Below are positions 1 through 8,351 of a DNA stretch of 64,000 bases, one piece after another. The position numbers were made by a program, and so were the translations under genes. The notes under the pieces are model-generated. The model worked only from the letters and a program-made list of their open reading frames with translations. It ran no database searches and was not told the origin of the DNA. The stretch covers positions 186,001 through 250,000 of the forward strand of contig CAVTOD010000007.1 in NCBI GenBank assembly GCA_963736305.1, given 5' to 3'. The first letter of the stretch is position 1, and every line of letters starts with the position of its first letter. The DNA is from DASUPK01 sp963736305 (GTDB taxonomy: Bacteria; Actinomycetota; Thermoleophilia; Solirubrobacterales; 70-9).

Positions 1-19
1 CTTGCTGGCGCGGCAGTAT

Positions 20-57
20 AACCAGAGGACCGGGGGATTAGCCCCGATCCTCTGGTT
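20..57. terminator. hairpin terminator after the OpuC operon
   Basis: A 16-bp stem with one mismatch (left arm 20-35, right arm 42-57, 6-nt loop) lies 8 nt beyond the stop codon of the osmoprotectant-binding protein on the minus strand. In the plus direction it is followed by TTTT. It is probably a bidirectional terminator; the U-tract on the minus side is weak. Confidence 0.6.
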
Positions 58-64
58 TTCGCAG

Positions 65-1048
65 CTACTGGATGTAGCCGTCCTCCTTCAGGTACTGCGT
101 CGCCACAGCGGCGGGGTCCTGCTTGTCGATGTCGACGCGCGCGTTCAGCTCCTGCATCACCGGCAGCGTCAGGCCCTTCTGGACCTTCTCGATCGTCGCC
201 GCATAGTCCGGCCCGGCCTTCTGGACCGTGGACTGGTCGGTGACCCAGATGACGTTCCCCGAGGGGAAGATCCCCTTGTCGTCCTGGAGCAGGACGTACT
301 TGTCGGGGTTGGCCGAGAGCTGGGCGTCCGAGGTGAACACGACCGACGCGTCGGCCTGGCCCTTGTCGAGCACCGTGTACCGCAGCCCGATGTCCACCGG
401 GTTGAACGACTTGAATTGGAGGCCGTAGACGTCCTGCAGCCCGACCAGGCAGTCGGCCCGCTCGCGGCACTCCGGTGAGCCGTAGAGCGACAGGTCCTGC
501 GACTTGCCCTGGAGGTCCGAGATCTTCGTCACTCCGAGCTCGTCGGCCTTGCTCTTCAGCATGCCCAGCGCATTCGCATCCGCGAACGGCGTCGGACTAA
601 ACGCGGTCTGGCCCTTCGGCTGGAGCTGCTGCTGCGCCTGGGAATAGGCCTCCTGGGCGTCGGCGGGAACGGTCTTCGCGCCGAAGATGGACTGGAGCAG
701 CGTCGAGGTGTACTCGGGATAGCCGCTGATCTCTCCGTCCTGGAGTGCCTTGTAGGCGATCGTCTCGGAACCCAGGTTGAGGTTCGTCTTCACGTCATAG
801 CCCGCCGCCTGGAGGGCTTGCGCGTAGATGTTCCCGAGGATGTATTCCTCGGTGAAGTTCTTCGAGCCCACCGTGAGCTGGATCCCCTGGTTGTCGGGGT
901 TCGACTTGATCAGGTTGGCGGAGTTCCCCCCGCTCGTCCCGGTGTCGTTGTTGTCGCTGCCGCCCCCACAGGCGGCAACTCCGAGTGCGAGCACCAGCGC
1001 CGCAATCAGCGCGAAGGCCGCCCTCGTTCGCGATTGGCCGGTCAGCAC
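65..1048 (-). CDS. opuCC: osmoprotectant (glycine betaine/choline-type) ABC transporter substrate-binding lipoprotein
   Basis: A 327-aa lipoprotein: signal peptide residues 1-26 with a lipobox ending ...GVAAC, the acylated Cys at 27, then a Gly/Ser/Asn-rich linker. The mature part follows the OpuAC-like fold, with the motif VGSKNFTEEYILG near the start of the binding domain that is typical of OpuC/ProX/YehZ-type proteins. It would capture quaternary-amine osmoprotectants outside the membrane and deliver them to the permeases encoded upstream. The GTG start is supported by AGGAGG about 6 nt upstream. It is the last gene of a four-gene minus-strand operon and follows the permease by 54 nt. The exact ligand cannot be read from sequence; QAT-family membership is secure. 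Confidence 0.9.
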   Translation of the reverse strand: MLTGQSRTRAAFALIAALVLALGVAACGGGSDNNDTGTSGGNSANLIKSNPDNQGIQLTVGSKNFTEEYILGNIYAQALQAAGYDVKTNLNLGSETIAYKALQDGEISGYPEYTSTLLQSIFGAKTVPADAQEAYSQAQQQLQPKGQTAFSPTPFADANALGMLKSKADELGVTKISDLQGKSQDLSLYGSPECRERADCLVGLQDVYGLQFKSFNPVDIGLRYTVLDKGQADASVVFTSDAQLSANPDKYVLLQDDKGIFPSGNVIWVTDQSTVQKAGPDYAATIEKVQKGLTLPVMQELNARVDIDKQDPAAVATQYLKEDGYIQ

Positions 1049-1102
1049 GTGATCCTCCTCTGTCTGGGGCTGTCGTCACCCCCTGGAATGGACCGGGTGA
1101 TC

Positions 1103-1834
1103 CTATGCGGCCGCACCGGCCCGCGCGAGCTTCAGCCCTCGCGGAGTCAGCGCCCACTGCAATCCGGCGAGGCTGAGCTCGAGCGTCAGCGTGAGAAAAG
1201 CGATCACGATCGCGCCGGCAACGACACCGGCGTCGCCATACACGTTGCGGCCCAGGATGAAGTCGCCGAGTGTGCTCAGACCGGCGAGTGACGCCAGCGC
1301 GACGGTGGCGATGATGTTCACCGCGGCCGTCCGTACGCCGGCCATGATCGTGGGCACTGCCAGAGGAAGCTCGACGCGCCGGATGACTTCGAATTCGCTC
1401 ATGCCCATGCCGCGAGCAGCGTCGACGGCGCTTCGGTCGACCTGGCTGATGCCGACATACGCGTTGGTGAGGATCGGTGGAATGCCGAGGATCGTGAACG
1501 CGAAGGTGACGTTGCCGAGCCCGACCCCGATGTAGGCCGCCACGAAGGCGATCAGGGCCAGCTCCGGCACGGCTCGCCCGGCATTGCCTACGGCGATCGC
1601 GAAGGTCTCTCCCTTGCGCACGTGCCCGAGGATCACGCCGACCGGCAACGCAATCGCGGTCGCGGTCGCCAGCGCCAGGAAGGTGATCTTCAGGTGCTGG
1701 CCGGTCAGGTGGAGCACCTGATCGGGACCGCCGACCATGGTCTGGCCCGTCCGCGCCTCTTGCTGATGGAAGATGAAGTTGAACGCGTCGCCGAAGGTGC
1801 TGAGCAGACCGATATGGACGAAGGTGAGGCTCAA
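1103..1834 (-). CDS. osmoprotectant ABC transporter permease (second permease)
   Basis: A 243-aa inner-membrane permease of the BPD_transp_1 family with about six hydrophobic segments. The EAA loop is clear (DAARGMGMSEFEVIRRVELP), the site that docks the ATPase. The start is a TTG at 1834 whose last bases overlap the TGA of the preceding permease (TTGA), consistent with translational coupling; longer open frames upstream are only the shadow of the neighbour. It pairs with the other permease as the heterodimeric channel of an OpuC-type importer. Family assignment is firm, the start is inferred. Confidence 0.85.
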   Translation of the reverse strand: MSLTFVHIGLLSTFGDAFNFIFHQQEARTGQTMVGGPDQVLHLTGQHLKITFLALATATAIALPVGVILGHVRKGETFAIAVGNAGRAVPELALIAFVAAYIGVGLGNVTFAFTILGIPPILTNAYVGISQVDRSAVDAARGMGMSEFEVIRRVELPLAVPTIMAGVRTAAVNIIATVALASLAGLSTLGDFILGRNVYGDAGVVAGAIVIAFLTLTLELSLAGLQWALTPRGLKLARAGAAA

Positions 1835-2571
1835 GCGACCGCCCCCCGGGCGGGCCGGCGCCACGGGGCGAGGAAGCGCTGCGCGCCGAGCAGCAACGCG
1901 TCGAAGGCGATCGCCATCAGGATGGACAGACCCCCGGCCATCACGATGTTCGTCTTGAACGTGATCTGCTGGTAGAGCGGCCCGCCGAGGGTGTCGACAT
2001 TGGCGAACACCATCAGGGTGGAGATGGCCACCGTCGAGACGGTCGCGATCCGCAGGCCGGCGATGATCTCCGGCAGCGCCAGGGGCAACTCGACGCGCCA
2101 GAGGAGCTGGCGGTCGGTCATGCCCATCCCTCTGCCCGCATCCTTGCTCTCCGGAGGGACGTTGGCGAGCCCCGCCAGGATGTTCCGGAAGAGGATCTGG
2201 AGCGTGTAGACGGTCAGGATCAGGATCGCTGTGGTCCAGCCCAGCCCGGTGATCGGCAGGAGCAGGAAGATGAAGGCGAGCGAGGGGATCGTGTAGAGGA
2301 CGCCCGTCGCCCCGGTGAAGGTCGAGACCAGCCAGCGCCGGCGATGCGAGATCAGGGCCAGGCCGAACGCGATCACAAAGCCCAGGGCCACGCACAACAT
2401 CACCAGCAGAAGCTGGTTCAGGAACGGGGTCGTATAGCGGTCGAGGTTGTCGGCCGCCCATCCGAAGCAGAACGCCTTGTTCTGTGCCTGGCAGGGCGCG
2501 TTGGGGCCCGTGCGGTTGTGGATCTCGATGGCGCCGAGCAGCGGGGCGAGCTTGGCGAGCGCGAGACTCAT
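1831..2571 (-). CDS. osmoprotectant ABC transporter permease (first permease)
   Basis: A 246-aa permease with a roughly 50-residue N-terminal segment before the first strong membrane helix, then five to six helices and an EAA loop containing GRGMGMTDRQLLWRVELP. It is homologous to the next gene (OpuCB/OpuCD pair) and forms the translocation path of the osmoprotectant importer. The ATG overlaps the stop of the ATPase gene by 4 nt (ATGA), and its own stop overlaps the next permease start, so translation of the three genes is probably coupled. Confidence 0.88.
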   Translation of the reverse strand: MSLALAKLAPLLGAIEIHNRTGPNAPCQAQNKAFCFGWAADNLDRYTTPFLNQLLLVMLCVALGFVIAFGLALISHRRRWLVSTFTGATGVLYTIPSLAFIFLLLPITGLGWTTAILILTVYTLQILFRNILAGLANVPPESKDAGRGMGMTDRQLLWRVELPLALPEIIAGLRIATVSTVAISTLMVFANVDTLGGPLYQQITFKTNIVMAGGLSILMAIAFDALLLGAQRFLAPWRRPARGAVA

Positions 2572-3737
2572 ACGCCGCGCGGCCGCTCGACCGCGGCGTG
2601 CTCCTCCACCTTGGCGTCGGGAGAGACCAGGAACTCCGAGATGATCTCCACAGAGAGGACGCCGGCGATCCGGCCCTGCGCGTCCGTCACCGGCGCGTAC
2701 TGGGTCTCGGTCTGGAGCAGGTCGGCGAGCGCGTCTCGCATGACGTCGTCGGCATCGAGGATCGGCTCGGGCCCGGTGTCCGGGCTCTGGGGAACCGTGT
2801 CGCCTCTCAGGTCGGCGTCCGAGAGCCAGCCGATCGGCCGCCGCTCGGAGTCGACGACGAGGGCGTGCGGGACCTCTGCTCCCTCCAGCTTGGCCCGCAC
2901 CTCTGCGGTGGCCTGCCCGACGAAGGCGAGCGGCGCCTCCCAGAGGTTGATGTCCCTCACCCTCATCAGGGCGAGCCGCTTGAGCGCGCGGTCGGCGCCG
3001 ACGAAGTCCTCGACGAAGCCGTCTGCCGGAGCCATCAGGAGCTCGGCGGGAGTCGCGTACTGGGCGAGATGGCCGCCCTGCTTGAAGATCGCGATCCGGT
3101 CACCCATCTTGATCGCCTCGTCGATGTCGTGGGTGACGAACAGGACGGTCTTCTGGATCTCGGCCTGAAGGCGGAGGAACTCGTTCTGGAGGCGCTCGCG
3201 ATTGATCGGGTCGATCGCGCCGAAGGGCTCGTCCATCAGCATCACCGGTGGGTCGGCGGCGAGCGCTCGGGCGACGCCGATCCTCTGCTGCTGGCCGCCG
3301 GAGAGCTGGCTGGGGAAGCGCTCGCCGAGCCCGGGATCGAGGCCGATCACGTCGAACAGCTCGCGGACCCGCTTCTGGGTGCGATCCCGATCCCACCCCA
3401 GCAGGCTCGGGACCGTCGCGATGTTGTCCGCGATGGTCTTGTGTGGGAACAGGCCGGTCTGCTGGATCACATAGCCCATCTCACGGCGCAGCTCGGTCGG
3501 GTCGCGGTCCCGCACGGATGTGCCGCCGATCAGGATGTCGCCCTCGGTGATCTCCACCGTTCGGTTGACCATCCGCATCGCCGTGGTCTTGCCGCACCCC
3601 GACGGGCCGACCAGGACGCAGATCTCGCCGGCTAGCACCTCGAGGGAAAGCTCGCTGATGGCGGGCTCGGTCTGACCCGCATATCTCTTGGTCACGCCCC
3701 GATACGAAACGGCAGCTGCTTGATGCCCAGCCTCCAC
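2568..3737 (-). CDS. opuCA: osmoprotectant ABC transporter ATP-binding protein with C-terminal CBS domains
   Basis: A 389-aa cytoplasmic ATPase. Walker A GPSGCGKTT lies near residues 43-51, the Q-loop VIQQTGLFPHKT, the signature LSGGQQQRIGVARAL, Walker B VMLMDEPFGAIDP and the switch His in FVTHDIDEA. The C-terminal third contains two CBS modules that in OpuA/OpuC-type transporters sense ionic strength or cyclic dinucleotides (family knowledge). The first gene of the operon. The GTG start has a TAGGCT element 8 nt upstream, suggesting a leaderless transcript. Divergent from rplM across only about 60 nt. Confidence 0.92.
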   Translation of the reverse strand: MEAGHQAAAVSYRGVTKRYAGQTEPAISELSLEVLAGEICVLVGPSGCGKTTAMRMVNRTVEITEGDILIGGTSVRDRDPTELRREMGYVIQQTGLFPHKTIADNIATVPSLLGWDRDRTQKRVRELFDVIGLDPGLGERFPSQLSGGQQQRIGVARALAADPPVMLMDEPFGAIDPINRERLQNEFLRLQAEIQKTVLFVTHDIDEAIKMGDRIAIFKQGGHLAQYATPAELLMAPADGFVEDFVGADRALKRLALMRVRDINLWEAPLAFVGQATAEVRAKLEGAEVPHALVVDSERRPIGWLSDADLRGDTVPQSPDTGPEPILDADDVMRDALADLLQTETQYAPVTDAQGRIAGVLSVEIISEFLVSPDAKVEEHAAVERPRGV

Positions 3738-3745
3738 TGCTGGCT

Positions 3746-3751
3746 AGCCTA
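3746..3751 (-). promoter_or_regulatory. -10-like TAGGCT before the OpuCA gene
   Basis: TAGGCT on the minus strand, 8 nt before the GTG at 3737. It matches the TANNNT pattern seen at the same distance before many starts in this window and would place the transcription start at or next to the start codon. Confidence 0.45.
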
Positions 3752-3796
3752 CCGGCGCTATCATCCGCCGGCCGCGGAAGGTGCGCGGCTCTTTTT

Positions 3797-4249
3797 ATGG
3801 CCACTGCGACAGCGATGAAGACCTACCAGGCGAACGCCCAGGACCGCGAGCGGGACTGGCACGTCGTCGATGCCGAGGGCAAGACGCTCGGCCGCCTGGC
3901 GACCCAGATCGCCGACGTCCTGCGAGGAAAGCGCAAGCCGACCTACACGCCGCACGTCGACGTCGGCGACTTCGTCATCGTCGTGAACGCCGAGAAGATC
4001 AGGGTCACGGGCAACAAGCTCGAGGACAAGCGCTACTGGCGCCACAGCGGATACCCCGGCGGCATCCGCTCCCGGACCCTCGGCGAGCTGCTCGAGCAGC
4101 GGCCCGAGGAGGTCATCCGCAAGGCGGTCAAGGGGATGCTTCCCCGCAACCGGCTCGCCCGCCAGCAGCTTCGCAAGCTCAAGGTCTACGCCGGCCCGGA
4201 GCACCCGCACGCAGCCCAGCAGCCCAAGCAGCTAGACATACAGACTTGA
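3797..4249 (+). CDS. rplM: 50S ribosomal protein L13
   Basis: A 150-aa L13 with the conserved core: WHVVDAEGKTLGRLAT, the TPHVDVGDFVIVVNAEKI stretch, the YWRHSGYPGG segment and KGMLPRNRLARQQLRKLKVY. It binds 23S rRNA early in 50S assembly. The ATG at 3797 is chosen because GGAAGG lies upstream; an in-frame ATG at 3815 would begin MKTYQ, closer to the usual family N-terminus. The stop overlaps the rpsI start by one base (TGATG), the standard L13-S9 operon arrangement. A TATCAT -10-like element near 3759 may serve as its promoter. Confidence 0.96.
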   Translation: MATATAMKTYQANAQDRERDWHVVDAEGKTLGRLATQIADVLRGKRKPTYTPHVDVGDFVIVVNAEKIRVTGNKLEDKRYWRHSGYPGGIRSRTLGELLEQRPEEVIRKAVKGMLPRNRLARQQLRKLKVYAGPEHPHAAQQPKQLDIQT

Positions 4250-5079
4250 TGGCCGACGAAGAGCAGCAGCAGCCCGACGCGCCTCAGGGCGAGGGTCAGA
4301 CCCCTCCCGAGGAGCAGCCGCAGGCTGAGGAGCAGGAGCAGCCTCAAGCCGAGGAGCAACCCCCCGCCGAGGAGGCCCTCGCCGAGGACGCAGCTGTCGA
4401 GGACGACACCCCCGCCGAGGAAGCTGCCGCGCCAGCCGACGAGGCGCCCGCGCCTGCCGAGGAGGCGCCCGCCGAGCAGCCCGCCCAGGCCGAGGGCAAG
4501 AAGAAGAAGGAGGACGTCGTTCCCGGCGCCGAGCTCGATCCGATCGCGCTCGAGCCCGACCGACCGCTGGACGCCGAGGAGCGCGCCCGCCAGGAGGCCG
4601 AGGAGGAGGAGCGCGCCCGGCGCGAGCGCGAGCTGATCGGCGAGGTCGATGAGACAGCGCCACTGGCCGCGCAACCCGCAAAGCTCTCCGGCGACGCGAG
4701 CTACTCCGCCACCGGAAAGCGGAAGTCCTCAGTTGCCCGGGTCATCCTGCGCCCCGGCGACGGCAACATCCAGATCAACAAGCGGAGCCTCGAGGAGTAC
4801 TTCCCGCGCTCCTATCTCCAGACCGTCGCCAAGCAGCCGCTCGTCCAGAGCGGATACGAGGGCAACGTCGACGTCCGCATCCGAGTGCATGGGGGCGGCA
4901 TCTCCGGGCAGGCCGCCGCGGTCCGTCACGGCATCGCCCGGGCGCTGATCGACGTCGATCCCGCCCTTCGCCCGGAGCTCAAGCGCCGGGGCATGCTGAC
5001 CCGCGATTCGAGGGTCAAGGAGCGTCGTAAGGCCGGCCTGAAGAAGGCCCGCAAGAAGCCTCAGTTCTCGAAGCGCTAG
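4249..5079 (+). CDS. rpsI: 30S ribosomal protein S9 with a long acidic N-terminal extension
   Basis: 276 aa, against about 130 for most S9 proteins. Residues about 152-276 are canonical S9, starting YSATGKRKSSVARV, with VHGGGISGQAAAVRHGIARAL in the middle and the basic tail ending PQFSKR that reaches the decoding centre. Residues 1-150 are an additional segment of Glu, Ala, Pro and Gln repeats followed by a charged Lys/Arg/Glu-rich stretch, predicted to be disordered or coiled. The start overlaps the rplM stop by 1 nt and no internal start gives a normal-length S9, so the extension appears to be translated. Actinobacterial S9 proteins often have extensions of tens of residues; this one is unusually long. 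Confidence 0.95.
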   Translation: MADEEQQQPDAPQGEGQTPPEEQPQAEEQEQPQAEEQPPAEEALAEDAAVEDDTPAEEAAAPADEAPAPAEEAPAEQPAQAEGKKKKEDVVPGAELDPIALEPDRPLDAEERARQEAEEEERARRERELIGEVDETAPLAAQPAKLSGDASYSATGKRKSSVARVILRPGDGNIQINKRSLEEYFPRSYLQTVAKQPLVQSGYEGNVDVRIRVHGGGISGQAAAVRHGIARALIDVDPALRPELKRRGMLTRDSRVKERRKAGLKKARKKPQFSKR

Positions 5080-5091
5080 CGTCCGCCGCGC

Positions 5092-6399
5092 GTGGCGGAG
5101 AGGAGATTCTTCGGGACCGATGGGGTCCGGGGCCCCGTGGGCGAATTGCTCACCCCCGATCTCGCAGTGCGGCTCGGCCGCGCCGCGGCGCTTCAGGCCG
5201 AGGCCGAGCGCCCGCAGGTCCTGATCGTCCGCGACACGCGTGAGTCGGGCCCGATGCTCGAGGAGGCGCTCGCGGCCGGGATCGCGGCGGGGGGAGGGGA
5301 TGCGATGCTCGGCGGAGTCTTGCCGACGCCGGCCGCTTCGGTCCTCGCCCGCAGGCTGACGTTCGACCTGGCCGCGGTGGTCTCCGCCTCCCACAACCCC
5401 TTCGCCGACAACGGGATCAAGTTCTTCAACGCCCGCGGTACCAAGCTCGACGACGACGCGGAGCTCGAGATCGAGGGATTGATGGACGAGGACACCGGAG
5501 AGCGAGTCGGCGGCGTGCGCACGCTCGAAGGCGCCTTCGACGACTACATCCGGGAGCTCCGGACCGCCTTCCAGCTCGACCTCACAGGGCTGCGAATCGC
5601 CCTCGACTGCGCCAACGGCGCCACCCACCGGGCCGCCCCGGTGATCTTCCAGGGGCTCGGCGCGGACCTCGTGTTGACCGCGGTCGAGCCCGATGGCCGC
5701 AACATCAACGCGGACTGCGGGTCCACGCACCCCGAAGCGCTGATCGAATTGGTCCGCTCGTCCGGGGCCCACATCGGCTTCGCGTACGACGGGGACGGCG
5801 ACCGCGTTCTTGCCGTCGACGGCAAGGGCCGCCTGCACGACGGCGACGACCTGATGGCGCTGATCGCCCTGGATCTGGAGAAGCGCGGCGAGCTCTCGGG
5901 CGGGGTGGCCGTGACGGTGATGACCAACTTCGGGTTCATGACCACGATGGAGAAGGACGGAATCGAGGTGGTCCAGACCCAGGTCGGGGATCGCTATGTG
6001 ATCGAGCAGCTGCTCGACCGCGACTGGCGGCTCGGCGGCGAGCAGTCCGGCCACATCGTCTGGACCGATTTCACTCCCACCGGCGATGGGATCGCGGCCT
6101 CGCTGCTCACACTGCGAGCGCTCGGCAAGCGCCGCCTCGAGGACGTCGAGCCCTTCGAGCGACTGCCCCAGCGGCTGGAGAACGTCCGCGTGGCAGACCG
6201 CGATGCGATCGAGGGGGCAACCGAGGTGTGGAAGGCGGTCGAGTCCGAGAACGAGAAGCTCGAGGGCCGCGGACGCGTCCTGGTGCGCGCCTCCGGGACG
6301 GAGCCGCTGGTGAGGGTGATGGTGGAGGCGCCCGACGAGCATGAGTGCGAGGCGATCTGCGACGGCCTCGTCGAGCTGGTCCGGCGCGAGCTCGCGTAG
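5092..6399 (+). CDS. glmM: phosphoglucosamine mutase
   Basis: A 435-aa alpha-D-phosphohexomutase that converts glucosamine-6-phosphate to glucosamine-1-phosphate for UDP-GlcNAc and peptidoglycan synthesis. It starts RRFFGTDGVRG, has the phosphoserine loop VVSASHNPFADNGIKF, the metal-binding DGDGDR loop, and the sugar-phosphate loop RASGTEPLVRVMVE near the C-terminus. The GTG start is 12 nt after rpsI. Length and all four catalytic loops are normal. Followed by glmS, so two consecutive steps of the hexosamine pathway are adjacent. Confidence 0.96.
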   Translation: MAERRFFGTDGVRGPVGELLTPDLAVRLGRAAALQAEAERPQVLIVRDTRESGPMLEEALAAGIAAGGGDAMLGGVLPTPAASVLARRLTFDLAAVVSASHNPFADNGIKFFNARGTKLDDDAELEIEGLMDEDTGERVGGVRTLEGAFDDYIRELRTAFQLDLTGLRIALDCANGATHRAAPVIFQGLGADLVLTAVEPDGRNINADCGSTHPEALIELVRSSGAHIGFAYDGDGDRVLAVDGKGRLHDGDDLMALIALDLEKRGELSGGVAVTVMTNFGFMTTMEKDGIEVVQTQVGDRYVIEQLLDRDWRLGGEQSGHIVWTDFTPTGDGIAASLLTLRALGKRRLEDVEPFERLPQRLENVRVADRDAIEGATEVWKAVESENEKLEGRGRVLVRASGTEPLVRVMVEAPDEHECEAICDGLVELVRRELA

Positions 6400-6449
6400 A
6401 TCCGGCTGCAAAGCTTGTGGCGGTCGTTTGTGGCGAGGCCGTCTGCCAC

Positions 6450-6455
6450 TACCCT
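6450..6455 (+). promoter_or_regulatory. -10-like TACCCT before glmS
   Basis: TACCCT ends 10 nt before the glmS ATG, one of the TANNNT elements that recur before starts in this window. It suggests glmS can be transcribed separately from glmM, 67 nt upstream. Confidence 0.3.
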
Positions 6456-6465
6456 TACGTCCCTC

Positions 6466-8334
6466 ATGTGCGGCATCGTCGGATACGTAGGTGACCGACC
6501 GTGCCGGGACCTGCTGATCGCCGGGCTGGAGAAGCTCGAGTACCGGGGTTACGACTCCGCCGGCATTTCAGTGCTCTCGGACGGTGAGATCGACAGCGTG
6601 CGCGCGGTCGGCAACCTGGCGAACCTCCGCGCCGCCGTCGAGGAGCATTCCTCGAACGGCGACGCCGGTTCCGTCGCCGTCGCCGCCAAGCCCGCGACCA
6701 TCGGCCTCGGGCACACCCGCTGGGCGACCCACGGCCGGGTCACCGAGGAGAACGCCCATCCGCACGGCGACTGCGAGGAGCGGATCCACATCGTCCTCAA
6801 CGGGATCGTCGAGAACCACGCTGAGCTGCGGCGCGAGCTCACCGGAGAGGGACACGAGTTCACATCCGAGACGGACGCCGAGATCGTCGCCCACCTGATC
6901 GAGCGCCACTACCAAGGTGACCTCACTGACGCTGTCCGGAAGGCGTTCGCCGATCTGCGCGGTCACTACGCATTCGTCGCGATGCACAACGACCATGAGG
7001 ACACGCTGGTCGCGGCGCGGAAGGAATGCCCCCTGATCGTCGGGCTCGGGGAACACGAGAACTTCATCGCCTCGGCGATCCCGGCCTTCCTGGCGGAGAC
7101 CCGGCGCGCCCTTGGGATCAAGAACGACGAGATCGTCACGATCCACGAGGGGGACGTCACCGTCACCAAGTCGGACGGCACCGTGGTCGACGACCGCGAA
7201 CCGATCGAGGTGAGCTGGGACGAGGAGGCGGCCGAGAAGGGGGGCTACGACACCTTCATGCTCAAGGAGATCCACGAGCAGCCGGACGCCGTCGCGGAGA
7301 CGATCACCGACCGGCTGCCCTCGCTCGACGGCGTCGATCTCTCGGACGTCGATCTCGACGACGAGTTCCTGAGGGGAATCGAGCGGATCGTGATCGTCGC
7401 CTGCGGGACCTCGTACCACGCCGGCCTGGTGGGCCGGTACGCGATCGAGAAGTGGGCACGCGTCCCGATCGAGATGGACATCGCCTCCGAATACCGCTAT
7501 CGCGACCCGGTGCACCGGCCGAACGACCTCGTCATCGGGATCACCCAGTCCGGGGAGACCGCCGACACGCTCGCTGCGATGCGCCTGGCACGCGAGAGCG
7601 GGTCGAAGGTGCTCACGATCTGCAACGTGATGGGGAGCCAGGCGACCCGCGAGGCCGACGCGGTGCTGTACACGCGGTCGGGCATCGAGATCAGCGTCGC
7701 CGCGACGAAGACCTTCGTCAGCCAGGTGGCCGCCATGTACCTGCTGGGCCTGCGCCTCGCGGAGCTGCGGGGCACGATGGAGCCCGAGCGGCTCGCCGAG
7801 CTGGTCGCGGAGCTGAAGACCCTCCCCCACAAGCTCCAGGAGACGATCACCACCTGCGACGAGCCGGTCAAGGCGATCGCCAGGACGCATCACGGGCAGC
7901 GCTTCTTCATGTACATCGGCCGCCACATCGGCCTGGCCGTCTGCCTCGAGGGGGCGCTGAAGCTGAAGGAGGTCTCCTACATCCCCGCCGACGCCTACGC
8001 GGCCGGGGAGATGAAGCACGGGCCGATCGCGCTGCTCGACGAGTCGACGCCGGTGGTTGCGGTGGCGACCGACAGCCCGGTGGTCGAGAAGATGCTCTCC
8101 AACATGGAGGAGGTCCGCGCGCGCGGCGCCGACGTGATCGCGGTGGCCACCGAGGGCTCCGAGGGAGTCGAGGACGCGGCTGACCAGACCCTGTTCGTGC
8201 CGCGCACCGACTGGATCGTCCAGCCGATCGTCGCGATCGTGCCCCTCCAGCTCCTCGCCTACTACATCGCGCGCGAGAACGGGCTCAACGTGGACCAGCC
8301 GCGAAATTTGGCGAAGACGGTCACCGTCGAGTGA
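6466..8334 (+). CDS. glmS: glutamine-fructose-6-phosphate aminotransferase (isomerizing)
   Basis: A 622-aa enzyme that makes glucosamine-6-phosphate from fructose-6-phosphate and glutamine. The start at 6466 is fixed by the family: mature GlmS begins MCGIVGYVGD, with Cys2 as the glutaminase nucleophile. The N-terminal class II glutaminase domain (about 2-240) includes the GHTRWATHG motif; two SIS domains follow (about 290-430 and 460-610), with ACGTSYHAG, ITQSGETADT and the C-terminal PRNLAKTVTVE. An in-frame extension upstream is not part of the family. It acts just before GlmM in the pathway. Confidence 0.97.
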   Translation: MCGIVGYVGDRPCRDLLIAGLEKLEYRGYDSAGISVLSDGEIDSVRAVGNLANLRAAVEEHSSNGDAGSVAVAAKPATIGLGHTRWATHGRVTEENAHPHGDCEERIHIVLNGIVENHAELRRELTGEGHEFTSETDAEIVAHLIERHYQGDLTDAVRKAFADLRGHYAFVAMHNDHEDTLVAARKECPLIVGLGEHENFIASAIPAFLAETRRALGIKNDEIVTIHEGDVTVTKSDGTVVDDREPIEVSWDEEAAEKGGYDTFMLKEIHEQPDAVAETITDRLPSLDGVDLSDVDLDDEFLRGIERIVIVACGTSYHAGLVGRYAIEKWARVPIEMDIASEYRYRDPVHRPNDLVIGITQSGETADTLAAMRLARESGSKVLTICNVMGSQATREADAVLYTRSGIEISVAATKTFVSQVAAMYLLGLRLAELRGTMEPERLAELVAELKTLPHKLQETITTCDEPVKAIARTHHGQRFFMYIGRHIGLAVCLEGALKLKEVSYIPADAYAAGEMKHGPIALLDESTPVVAVATDSPVVEKMLSNMEEVRARGADVIAVATEGSEGVEDAADQTLFVPRTDWIVQPIVAIVPLQLLAYYIARENGLNVDQPRNLAKTVTVE

Positions 8335-8336
8335 TC

Positions 8337-8342
8337 TAGGAT
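8337..8342 (+). promoter_or_regulatory. -10-like TAGGAT before the DUF3352-like lipoprotein
   Basis: TAGGAT overlaps the region just after the glmS stop and ends 9 nt before the GTG at 8352, with no Shine-Dalgarno between them; consistent with a short-leader or leaderless transcript. Confidence 0.4.
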
Positions 8343-8351
8343 CCTCGCCTC

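Noticed and set aside
4729..6411. 560-codon minus-strand frame opposite rpsI/glmM
   Set aside because: Shadow frame of high-GC coding sequence; no recognisable domain, and glmM on the plus strand has all catalytic loops.
6568..8019. 483-codon minus-strand frame opposite glmS
   Set aside because: Antisense shadow; glmS is complete and conserved.
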